Shown piece after piece: positions 36,678-44,793 of a stretch of DNA of 64,000 nt. Positions within the stretch are counted from its first letter, which is position 1. Every line of letters starts with the position of its first letter. Below the pieces are notes generated by a model. It did not search any database. It worked only from the letters and a program-made list of their open reading frames with translations, and had not been told where the DNA came from. The DNA comes from JL08 sp039969355. GTDB lineage: Bacteria > Pseudomonadota > Alphaproteobacteria > Rhodobacterales > Rhodobacteraceae. The stretch covers positions 62,001-126,000 of the forward strand of contig JBDVOA010000010.1 of NCBI GenBank assembly GCA_039969355.1, written 5' to 3'. The position numbers and the translations under genes are program-made.

Positions 36678-36717
36678 TCCCCAATCTGGCCGACATGCCA
36701 AGCGAAGGACCGACGCC

Positions 36718-38082
36718 ATGCCTGCAAACCTGACATTTGATGATCTTAAAACTGCCGTTGAAAAGGGCGAGATTGATACTGTTCTGACCTGCCTTGTAGA
36801 TATGCAGGGCCGCTTGATGGGCAAACGGTTTCATGCGGCACATTTTGTGAACGGCGGCCACGTGGAAACCCACGGCTGCAACTATCTTTTGGCAACAGAC
36901 CTCGAGATGACGACCGTGCAGGGGTACAAAGCCACAAGTTGGGAAGCGGGATACGGGGACTACGTTCATAAACCCGATCTTGACACATTGCGCCGCGTGC
37001 CCTGGCTGCCCGGCACAGCGATGGTGATGTGCGACGTTCTGGATCATCATACGCACGAAGAAATCCCTCATGCCCCACGATCCGTCCTAAAACGACAGAT
37101 TTCACGCTCCCGCGCGATGGGTTTTGAACCAATGATGGCGACTGAACTAGAGTTTTTTCTTTTCGAGCAAAGCTATGACGCGCTAAGTGATGGCAACTAT
37201 CAGGGCCTTCAGACTCTCAGCCGCTACAACACCGATTACGCTATTTTTGCCACCACCAAAGAAGAAGAGATCATGCGCGACCTGCGCAATGGTCTTTATG
37301 GCGCGGGCGTCCCGGTCGAGAATTCAAAGGGTGAGGCCGAGGCAGGTCAGGAAGAAATCAATATCAAGTATTCCGACGCTCTTGATACCGCAGACATGCA
37401 TTCGATCACCAAAAACGCCGCCAAAGAGATTGCCTTCAAACATGGCCGCGCGCTGACCTTTATGGCAAAATACGCCACGGACCGAGCAGGGTCTTCCAGC
37501 CACATTCACCAATCGCTCTGGTCGGATGAGAAACCTGCTTTTCTGGATGAAGACGCGGATCACGGCATGTCTGAAACAATGTGCCAATATGTGGCCGGAT
37601 TGCTCGCCCATGCAGAAGAAACCACTTATTTTCTGGCACCCTATGTCAACAGTTACAAACGATTCACAGAAGGGTTGTTCGCCCCGACAAAGGCGGTCTG
37701 GTCGATGGATAACCGTACAGCCGGTTACCGCGTTTGCGGCGATGGCACCAAAGGCATCCGTATTGAATGCCGGGTCGGTGGTTCCGATCTGAACCCTTAC
37801 CTTGCGCTCGCCGCTCAGCTTGCTGCGGGGCTCAACGGGATTGAGCAGAAAATGCAGCTTGAGCCCGAAATCTCAGGTGACGTATATCAGGCAGGTCAAG
37901 CGCGCGAGATTCCAAAGGCGCTTGGCGCGGCCGCCGAGGCCATGAATGGCTCAAAAATGCTGCGCGACGCACTTGGCAGTGATGTGATTGATCACTATTA
38001 CCGCGCTGCCACTTGGGAGATCGAAGAACACAACCGAGTCGTGACCGATTGGGACATCAGGCGCGGATTTGAAAGGGCCTGA
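36718..38082 (+). CDS. Glutamine synthetase-family gamma-glutamyl ligase (GlnT-like)
   Basis: 454 residues of the glutamine synthetase fold. Catalytic-site motifs are visible: MATELEFFLFE (about 140-150, metal-binding Glu), GEAEAGQEEINIKY (about 205-218), AGSSSHIHQSLW (about 257-268, His for metal/ATP) and RIECRVGGSDLNPYLALA (about 348-364). The neighbours suggest amine catabolism by gamma-glutamylation (as with ethanolamine, isopropylamine or putrescine) rather than housekeeping ammonia assimilation. It is coupled to an aldehyde and an alcohol dehydrogenase. Amine substrate unknown. Confidence 0.83.
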   Translation: MPANLTFDDLKTAVEKGEIDTVLTCLVDMQGRLMGKRFHAAHFVNGGHVETHGCNYLLATDLEMTTVQGYKATSWEAGYGDYVHKPDLDTLRRVPWLPGTAMVMCDVLDHHTHEEIPHAPRSVLKRQISRSRAMGFEPMMATELEFFLFEQSYDALSDGNYQGLQTLSRYNTDYAIFATTKEEEIMRDLRNGLYGAGVPVENSKGEAEAGQEEINIKYSDALDTADMHSITKNAAKEIAFKHGRALTFMAKYATDRAGSSSHIHQSLWSDEKPAFLDEDADHGMSETMCQYVAGLLAHAEETTYFLAPYVNSYKRFTEGLFAPTKAVWSMDNRTAGYRVCGDGTKGIRIECRVGGSDLNPYLALAAQLAAGLNGIEQKMQLEPEISGDVYQAGQAREIPKALGAAAEAMNGSKMLRDALGSDVIDHYYRAATWEIEEHNRVVTDWDIRRGFERA

Positions 38083-38101
38083 AGGGCCGGAGGACAGCAC
38101 A

Positions 38102-39484
38102 TTGACCATCAAACTCATATCACCCGTTGACGGGAGCATCTATGCCGAGCGCGAACCGCTTTCTCAGGAGCGCGGGCAAGAGGCAGTCGCGCGCGCAAAA
38201 GCGGCGCAAAAGGCCTGGGGTGCGCGCCCTTTGTCAGAACGCATCGAAATGGTTCGCGCAGCGCTTAGTGAACTCAATCAGCGATCGGAACAGGCTGTCG
38301 AGGAATTGGCCTGGCAAATGGGGCGACCCACCCGCTACGGCGGCGAATTCGGTGGCATGAATGAACGCAGCGAATATATGCTTTCCGTCGCCGAAGAAGC
38401 GCTTGCCCCGATGATCGTTGAATCAAACGATACGATCGAACGCCGCGTCGAACATGACCCGCACGGTGTCATTCTGATCGTTGCGCCGTGGAACTATCCC
38501 TTCATGACGGCGATGAACACGATTGTACCGGCGCTTGTCGCAGGCAACGCCGTGATGCTCAAGCACGCCAGTCAGACCCTGCTGGTCGGCGAGATGATCG
38601 CCAATGCCTTGCATGCGGCGGGCATCCCGCAGGACGTATTCCAGAACGTCGTTCTGGATCACGCCGGCACCGAGGCGCTGATCGCCGCGCGTTCCTTTGG
38701 ATTTGTGAATTTCACCGGCTCCGTCGGGGGCGGGCGCGCGATTGAAAGGGCCGCTGCCGGAACCTTTACCGCGCTTGGGCTCGAACTCGGCGGCAAAGAC
38801 CCGGCCTATGTGATGGAAGACGCTGATCTGGATTGGGCGGTTGATTCATTGATGGATGGCGCGATGTTCAATGCCGGTCAATGCTGTTGCGGTATTGAGC
38901 GTATCTACGTCCATGAAAGCCTGTATGACAGCTTTGTTGAGCGAGCCGTCGCTTGGCTCAAGACACTGAAACTTGGTAATCCATTTGATGCTGAGACCTC
39001 TCTTGGCCCGATGGCCAATGCACGTTTTGCCGCTACAGTGAGGGCACAGATTGATGAAGCTGTCGCCGCAGGCGCCACAACGCTGATCGATCCGGCGCTG
39101 TTTCCGGCTGATGACGGCGGTGCCTATCTCGCGCCGCAAGTTTTGACAGGCGTCGATCATTCCATGCGGGTCATGACAGAGGAATCTTTTGGTCCTGTTG
39201 TTGGCATCATGCCTGTTAAGGGTGACGCACAAGCTATTGATCTTATGAATGATTCCCCCTACGGGCTTACCGCCTCTCTTTGGACTGCCGATCCGGATCG
39301 GGCCTTTGACATCGGTCGGAAGATCGAGACGGGCACGGTTTTTCTGAACCGCGCTGATTATCTTGATCCGGCAATCTGCTGGACGGGATGCAAAGACACC
39401 GGTCGCGGTGTTGGGCTCTCTGTTCTGGGTTATCACTCTGTCACGCGCCCGCGTTCCTATCACCTGCGAAAGGTCAAATCATGA
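38102..39484 (+). CDS. Aldehyde dehydrogenase family protein
   Basis: NAD(P)-dependent aldehyde dehydrogenase of 460 residues. Catalytic parts: VAPWNYPFM with the oxyanion Asn near 131, FTGSVGGGRAIE, LELGGKDPAYV with Glu near 228, and AGQCCCGIERIYV with the nucleophile at C261-C263 (probably C262). ESFGPVVGIM and LNRADYLDPAICWTGCKDTG end the domain. TTG 38102 is the best start: GGAGG at 38089-38093 lies 8 bases upstream. It overlaps the next gene by 4 bases. Confidence 0.88.
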   Translation: MTIKLISPVDGSIYAEREPLSQERGQEAVARAKAAQKAWGARPLSERIEMVRAALSELNQRSEQAVEELAWQMGRPTRYGGEFGGMNERSEYMLSVAEEALAPMIVESNDTIERRVEHDPHGVILIVAPWNYPFMTAMNTIVPALVAGNAVMLKHASQTLLVGEMIANALHAAGIPQDVFQNVVLDHAGTEALIAARSFGFVNFTGSVGGGRAIERAAAGTFTALGLELGGKDPAYVMEDADLDWAVDSLMDGAMFNAGQCCCGIERIYVHESLYDSFVERAVAWLKTLKLGNPFDAETSLGPMANARFAATVRAQIDEAVAAGATTLIDPALFPADDGGAYLAPQVLTGVDHSMRVMTEESFGPVVGIMPVKGDAQAIDLMNDSPYGLTASLWTADPDRAFDIGRKIETGTVFLNRADYLDPAICWTGCKDTGRGVGLSVLGYHSVTRPRSYHLRKVKS

Positions 39485-40626
39485 ACCTCACCGGCAACTG
39501 GTCTTATCCAACCACAATGAAGTTTGGCGCTGGCCGGATCAGCGAATTGGCCGACGCCTGTGCGGCAACGGGTATGAAACGTCCGCTGCTAGTGACAGAC
39601 CGCGGATTGGCGGAGATGGCGATCACGCAGAATGCGCTGGATCTTTTGGAGGCAGCGGGTCTTGGCCGCGCTATGTTTTCAGAGGTTGATCCCAACCCGA
39701 ACGAAATGAACCTTGCGGCAGGCCTCGCGGTTTATGCTGCGGGTGGCCATGATGGCGTGATTGCATTTGGTGGTGGCTCTGGTCTTGATCTGGGCAAGAT
39801 GGTTGCCTTCATGTCGGGGCAAACGCGCCCCTTGTGGGATTTTGAGGATGTAGATGACTGGTGGACTCGGGCGGAACCAGCTGGCATCGCACCCATTATT
39901 GCGGTCCCTACCACAGCGGGCACCGGGTCCGAAGTGGGGCGCGCGTCAGTCATTACTAATTCTGAAACACATGTGAAAAAGATCATATTTCACCCCAAAG
40001 TCATGCCCGAAGTGGTTATTTGTGACCCTGAATTGACGGTTGGCATGCCCAAAGTGATCACCGCTGGCACCGGAATGGATGCCTTTGCCCATTGCTTGGA
40101 GGCGTTTTCTTCGCCGCATTACCACCCGATGTCTCAGGGCATCGCTCTGGAAGGGCTGCGACTGGTGAACACCTATCTGCCCCGCGCTTACGCGGATGGG
40201 ACAGATATTGAGGCGCGCGCGCACATGATGTCGGCCGCAGCCATGGGCGCGACCGCGTTTCAGAAAGGTCTGGGGGCCATTCATGCGCTGTCCCACCCGG
40301 TCGGCGCGGTCTTTAACACTCATCACGGCACCACAAATGCCGTTGTGATGCCAGCGTGTCTGGCCTTTAACCGGACCGCGATTGAGGATCGGATGGCAAA
40401 AGCGGCAGCTTACATGGGGATCGACAGCGGCTTTGACGGATTTGCCGCGCGAGTTGGTGAATTGAACGAAATGTTTACCATGCCCAAGGGCCTGGCAGCG
40501 ATGGGCGTTGATGCAGCGCGACTGGATGAATTGACTGACATGGCATTGGTGGACCCAAGCGTCGGGGGCAACCCTGTTGAAATGACCAAGGATAACACAC
40601 GCGCGCTTTATGAGGCGGCAATGTAG
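39481..40626 (+). CDS. Iron-containing (group III) alcohol dehydrogenase
   Basis: 381 residues. NAD-binding GGGSGLDLGK near residues 95-104 and PTTAGTGSEVGRASVI precede the metal site: DAFAHCLEAFSS (Asp and His), HALSHPVGAVFNTHHGTTNA (two further His). Oxidises a primary alcohol to an aldehyde, or the reverse. The ATG overlaps the aldehyde dehydrogenase stop (ATGA), so alcohol to aldehyde to acid chemistry is encoded in one coupled unit with the GlnT-like ligase. Confidence 0.89.
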   Translation: MNLTGNWSYPTTMKFGAGRISELADACAATGMKRPLLVTDRGLAEMAITQNALDLLEAAGLGRAMFSEVDPNPNEMNLAAGLAVYAAGGHDGVIAFGGGSGLDLGKMVAFMSGQTRPLWDFEDVDDWWTRAEPAGIAPIIAVPTTAGTGSEVGRASVITNSETHVKKIIFHPKVMPEVVICDPELTVGMPKVITAGTGMDAFAHCLEAFSSPHYHPMSQGIALEGLRLVNTYLPRAYADGTDIEARAHMMSAAAMGATAFQKGLGAIHALSHPVGAVFNTHHGTTNAVVMPACLAFNRTAIEDRMAKAAAYMGIDSGFDGFAARVGELNEMFTMPKGLAAMGVDAARLDELTDMALVDPSVGGNPVEMTKDNTRALYEAAM

Positions 40627-40868
40627 GCTGCGAGCCTATCCGATCCCCATTGCTTGGTAAGGTACACCCAAGTTATTAGGATTGCATAGGCTCAGCTTAT
40701 CAATCGATATCCAATAGCAATTTTACATATGAGCCGGATTGAACGAGGATCGGTCTTAAGCGGGGCTGTGCGACAACCTGAAACTGCCTTTTGTGGCGGA
40801 ATTCAGATCGACTTTACCGCGTAACGACGCGGCCCAAGGGCCTAATTTTTATGGGACAGGACGGCTTG

Positions 40869-42227
40869 ATGGCAACACCCGAATTTCACACTGAAGGTGA
40901 ATCTAATACATCCAAAATGCGCCAGCGCTGGCTCGACACGTCGATTGGCCCCAATTCAGCGCCGCTCCTGAAACGGGATTCAGACGCTTTTATGCATCAA
41001 AGCCTGTCCAGTCCCTGTGTAAGCACCATTGCCAAAGCAGAGGGCATTTGGATCGAAGATAAAGACGGTCGCCGATTTATGGATTTTCACGGTAACTCGG
41101 TTCATCATCTCGGGTACGGCCATCCTCGTCTCGTCGCAGCGATCAAGACACAGCTTGACGATCTGTCTTTTGCCCCGCGCCGGTTCACCTGTGATCCTGC
41201 TGTTGAATTGGCGGAAAAACTGGCAGCGATCACCCCGAGCGGCCTGTCAAAGACGCTTTTCACAACTGGCGGTTCGGATGCCAATGAAGTTGCCTTGAAA
41301 ATCGCACGTGCCGCGACGGGCCGGTTCAAGACAGTTTCATTCTGGGATGCCTTCCATGGCGCGGGTTTTGGCGCGGCGTCAGTCGGGGGCGAGGCGACGT
41401 TCCGATCCCAAATCGCCGGCCCACTGATGCCGGGTGCCGAACATGTGGCGCCTTTTGCCTGTTACCGGTGCCCCTATAATCATGCCGGGCCGGATGTGTG
41501 CGGATTAGCCTGCGCCAAGATGGTGGACTATGTGCTGGAACGGGAAGGGGACGTTGCCGCTGTCATCGCCGAGCCCATGCGGGCTGTGCCCTATGTGCCA
41601 CCGCCCGGTTTCTGGAAGGCCGTGCGCGACGCGTGCACCCGACATGGCGCGCTGCTCATTCTGGATGAAATTCCAACCGGCCTGGGCAAGACCGGCAGAA
41701 TGTTCGCCTTTGAGCATGACGAGATTGTGCCCGACATCGTCACACTTGGAAAAGCGTTGGGGGGCGGTATTCTTCCTATCGCAGCTTGTGTTGCCCGACC
41801 TGAATTGGACGTCTGTGGTGATTTTGCGATTGGTCACTACACCCACGAAAAAAACCCGGTCACCGCCCGCGCAGCCCTGACCACATTGCAGATCATCGAC
41901 GACGAAGACCTTGTTGATCGTTCTGCTAAATTGGGTGCCTACGCGATGGAACGCTTGCGGGATGCTTTGGCTGATTGCCCGATCGTCGGGGATATTCGCG
42001 GGCGCGGATTGATGTTTGGCATTGAAATCGTTTCAGACCGCGCTTCAAAGGAAATGGGCAAGGAATTGGCGGAGCGTATCTATTATGCGTGTCTTGAGGC
42101 CGGACTGAGTTTCAAGATCAGTCAGGGCTGCGTGCTGACACTGTCGCCGCCGTTGATCATCTCACGCCATGACCTTGATAAAGCGTTGGGGATAGTCGAA
42201 GCAGCGATCCTTGAGCAAGTGACTTGA
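40869..42227 (+). CDS. Class III PLP-dependent aminotransferase-like enzyme (possibly phosphonate ammonia-lyase-like)
   Basis: 452 residues, fold type I PLP enzyme. DFHGNSVHHLGYGHPR, FTTGGSDANEVALKIARAAT, ILDEIPTGLGKTGRMFAFEH (D266 for the pyridine nitrogen) and VTLGKALGGGILP (K295 as Schiff-base lysine) are seen. A four-cysteine segment (CYRCPYNHAGPDVCGLAC, about 198-215) is unusual for housekeeping aminotransferases. By memory of families it resembles enzymes of 1-hydroxy-2-aminoethylphosphonate or phosphoethanolamine breakdown (PbfA/ETNPPL-like); this is not proven. ATG 40869 has AGGACGG upstream; ATG 40851 is the alternative. The 242 bases before it hold no gene. Confidence 0.75.
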   Translation: MATPEFHTEGESNTSKMRQRWLDTSIGPNSAPLLKRDSDAFMHQSLSSPCVSTIAKAEGIWIEDKDGRRFMDFHGNSVHHLGYGHPRLVAAIKTQLDDLSFAPRRFTCDPAVELAEKLAAITPSGLSKTLFTTGGSDANEVALKIARAATGRFKTVSFWDAFHGAGFGAASVGGEATFRSQIAGPLMPGAEHVAPFACYRCPYNHAGPDVCGLACAKMVDYVLEREGDVAAVIAEPMRAVPYVPPPGFWKAVRDACTRHGALLILDEIPTGLGKTGRMFAFEHDEIVPDIVTLGKALGGGILPIAACVARPELDVCGDFAIGHYTHEKNPVTARAALTTLQIIDDEDLVDRSAKLGAYAMERLRDALADCPIVGDIRGRGLMFGIEIVSDRASKEMGKELAERIYYACLEAGLSFKISQGCVLTLSPPLIISRHDLDKALGIVEAAILEQVT

Positions 42228-43069
42228 GCCCGGCAGTATTCGCCGTTGTCTTGTTCGCTGCTTTTCTGCACGCATTCTGGAACGCTGTGGTCAAAGGAGC
42301 GCATGACAAGACCGTTGTTCTGGGGTTAATCGCGCTTGGGCACGTTTTGCCCGGCGTCGCTATGGTGATCACTGCACCTTTGCCCACAGCGGCCTCTGTC
42401 CCGTTCATTATCGCGTCCACCGTAATCCATTGGGTGTATTATTACCTGTTGAATGTCGCCTACCGCCTTGGCGACTTGAGTGTGATTTATCCTATTGCGC
42501 GGGGGATGGCACCGGTTCTGATTGCGCTGGGCGCGCAGATTTTTGTCGGCGAAAGGCTACCAATGGTAGCGTGGATGGGCATTTTATGCGTGTCGCTTGG
42601 GATCATGGCTTTGACCCGTGGTGTGTTTCGCTCGGGCATAGCTAGGGTCGGCTTGCTTGCCGCAATCGGAACCGCGCTGATGATCGCGGCTTATTCAATC
42701 ACCGATGGTGTTGGTGTGCGGCTCTCAGGAACCGCGCTGGGATATATTGGCTGGTTGTTCGTAGCGGAGGTTATTGTAGCGGGATACGTATTTACGACCC
42801 GCTGGGAACGATTGCGCGCACTTGATACCCGTACCCTGTGCCTCGGATTGGCTGGCGGCGTGATTTCGGGCGCGGCATATGCCCTCGTACTCTATGCAAA
42901 AACACTGGCGCCATTGGGGTTGGTCTCGGCATTGCGCGAAACATCGGTGATTTTCGCAGCAATCTTTGGCGTGATCTGGTTTGGAGAGGGGCCGCGCCGC
43001 GACCGGTTAGTGGCCGCTTCCATCGTGGCAGCCGGTATCGTCCTGATTGCCGCTGCGAGTGGCGCGTGA
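42224..43069 (+). CDS. EamA/DMT-family transporter
   Basis: 281 residues, about ten membrane segments in two homologous EamA halves (YPIARGMAPVLIALGAQIFV in the first, ALVLYAKTLAPLGLVSALRE in the second). Drug/metabolite exporter superfamily; many members export amino acids or metabolites. Translation probably starts at TTG 42224, which overlaps the stop of the aminotransferase-like gene (TTGA), giving a typical inward start MSPAVFAVVLFAAFLHAFWN. Function in this cluster is unknown; it may export a product or intermediate. Confidence 0.78.
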   Translation: MSPAVFAVVLFAAFLHAFWNAVVKGAHDKTVVLGLIALGHVLPGVAMVITAPLPTAASVPFIIASTVIHWVYYYLLNVAYRLGDLSVIYPIARGMAPVLIALGAQIFVGERLPMVAWMGILCVSLGIMALTRGVFRSGIARVGLLAAIGTALMIAAYSITDGVGVRLSGTALGYIGWLFVAEVIVAGYVFTTRWERLRALDTRTLCLGLAGGVISGAAYALVLYAKTLAPLGLVSALRETSVIFAAIFGVIWFGEGPRRDRLVAASIVAAGIVLIAAASGA

Positions 43070-43219
43070 CAATCGCGTTGGGTATTGTGGGTAAATTGCG
43101 GTTAAATCATCAACTCGCGTAACACATTCTCATATATACGCTCAAAAAGCCACAAAAGCCCTCTATATTGGTGGACTTTAATGCTTTGGTAGTTAAATGT
43201 TGGTCCTAAAGAGGACTTG

Positions 43220-44017
43220 ATGGCCAGAGCAGACAAAGACCGTGCAAACCACAGGGAGGTAGAACTTCTTGCAGTGTTGCGACGCGTAGGCGGATCCGCC
43301 CGGACGGCCAACCTCGCCGAGGTGCTGGGTGTTTCCGAAGAAACCATCCGAAGGACGGCAAAGTCTCTGGCCAAGACTGATCTGGTACATCGGGTTCATG
43401 GTGGGCTCTATTTGGCCAACGCCGAGGCAGAGCACAGCGTTTTTGCAAGACTGGGCCACCGCTCTTCGGAAAAGCACAAGATTGCAGAAGCCGCAGCAGA
43501 CTTAATCCCCGATGGCGCGTGCATATTCCTAGACGTCGGGTCGACAACTGCTTTTGTCGCAGAGGCGTTGCGAGAGCATAAGAAACTGACGGTTGTTACC
43601 AATTCGATAAACGTCGCGCAGACGTTGTTGAATCGAAACAAGAACCGCGTGTTCTTGTGCGGCGGTGAACTCCGCCACACCGAGGGTGGGGCATTCGGAC
43701 CCGAGGCATTGGATTATCTCAGGCACTATTTTTTTGACTTCGCCATTCTCAGCGTCGATGGGATCGACGCGCAAGTCGGGTTCTTTCTTCGGGACGGTGA
43801 CGAGGCGGTGATGGCCGAGTTTGTGATTGAACGCACACGTCATACAATTGTCGTTGCCGACCATCTGAAATTTGGGCAGACCGGACCGCGTGTCGTGTGT
43901 GATCCTGCGGACGTGAGGACCTTTGTGACCGACAGACCGCTGGTGCCGGATTTCATGCAGAAATTCAGCGAATGGGGTATCGATGTTGTTGCCGTGGAAA
44001 AAGGGGCATTGAATTGA
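43220..44017 (+). CDS. DeoR-family transcriptional regulator
   Basis: 265 residues. Helix-turn-helix TANLAEVLGVSEETIRRTAK, then VHRVHGGLYL; effector domain with IFLDVGSTTAFVAEAL, LTVVTNSINVAQ and VFLCGGELRHTEGG. AGAGGAC precedes the ATG at 43220. The upstream 150 bases (43070-43219) are AT-rich and include TTTAA (43177-43181) and TTAAA (43193-43197) as possible regulator half-sites, a weak signal. It heads a three-gene operon with a phosphatase and a Na/Pi symporter. Confidence 0.87.
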   Translation: MARADKDRANHREVELLAVLRRVGGSARTANLAEVLGVSEETIRRTAKSLAKTDLVHRVHGGLYLANAEAEHSVFARLGHRSSEKHKIAEAAADLIPDGACIFLDVGSTTAFVAEALREHKKLTVVTNSINVAQTLLNRNKNRVFLCGGELRHTEGGAFGPEALDYLRHYFFDFAILSVDGIDAQVGFFLRDGDEAVMAEFVIERTRHTIVVADHLKFGQTGPRVVCDPADVRTFVTDRPLVPDFMQKFSEWGIDVVAVEKGALN

Positions 44018-44793
44018 GCCGTGCGGAGATCATCAAAGACTGTCAGGATATCGCTGATCTGGCAATGATCTCCGCTCGCGGGTTTTTCCGCAATGGTATG
44101 GCCGTGGATTATAAGGAAGATGATAGTCCCGTCACACATGCGGACAAGTCAATCGAAAAACTGGTGCGCCAGACCATCGCCGAGCGACACCAGACACATG
44201 GCATTCTGGGTGAAGAGCACGGCCTAAAGTCTTCCAATCAAGACGAAATGTGGGTCGTAGACCCGATTGACGGGACGCGGTCCTTTATCTCGGGACACCC
44301 GTTGTTTGGTTTTCTGCTGGCTTATTTACACAAAGGTGTACCCGAGGTGGGTGTGATCGCAATGCCAATGCTGAACGAGGTAATGATCGGTGTTCGGGGT
44401 CAGGGAAGCACCATGAATGGGTCATCGATGCAAGTCTCGCAAGTTAACGCACTTGAAGACGCAGTGGTTTACATCAATGAGGGCGAAAAAATCTTTGCCG
44501 ATCATCCGAGTATATTATCGCGTTTGATGTCAGCGGGGCAGACTCGTCGGTTCTCGTATGATTGCTACCCATATGCATTGTTGGCCATGGGGCACGTAGA
44601 TATTGTAGTGGACTATGACCTTAAACCTTATGATTTCATGGCGCTACGCGTCGTTATTGAAGCGGCAGGCGGTATCCTGACAGACTGGAATGGCGAACGG
44701 CCTGGGCTTGCCTACGAAGGGCCCATCCTAGCCGCTGCGACGCCAGAGCTTCATCAGGCCATGGGCACCGTATTAATGGGTGACCTGTCGTGA
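44014..44793 (+). CDS. Inositol monophosphatase-family phosphatase
   Basis: 259 residues, Mg-dependent sugar/polyol phosphatase fold. GILGEEHG (about 63-70) and WVVDPIDGTRSF (about 80-91) hold the metal ligands, and DYDLKPYDFMALRVVIEAAGG holds the C-terminal Asp. The WVVDPIDGTRSFISGHPLFG version resembles the HisN-type histidinol-phosphatase branch, but no histidine genes are nearby. It starts at TTG 44014, overlapping the DeoR stop (TTGA). It may release phosphate from a polyol or amino-alcohol phosphate. Confidence 0.85.
   Translation: MSRAEIIKDCQDIADLAMISARGFFRNGMAVDYKEDDSPVTHADKSIEKLVRQTIAERHQTHGILGEEHGLKSSNQDEMWVVDPIDGTRSFISGHPLFGFLLAYLHKGVPEVGVIAMPMLNEVMIGVRGQGSTMNGSSMQVSQVNALEDAVVYINEGEKIFADHPSILSRLMSAGQTRRFSYDCYPYALLAMGHVDIVVDYDLKPYDFMALRVVIEAAGGILTDWNGERPGLAYEGPILAAATPELHQAMGTVLMGDLS

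Noticed and set aside
40624..40638. TAGGCT/AGCCTA hairpin at the alcohol dehydrogenase stop codon
   Set aside because: Short 6-bp stem with a 3-nt loop and no T-run; could arise by chance.
44014..44793. Assignment of the IMPase-family gene as hisN
   Set aside because: Motif resemblance exists, but there are no histidine biosynthesis genes nearby and operon context points to a catabolic phosphatase.
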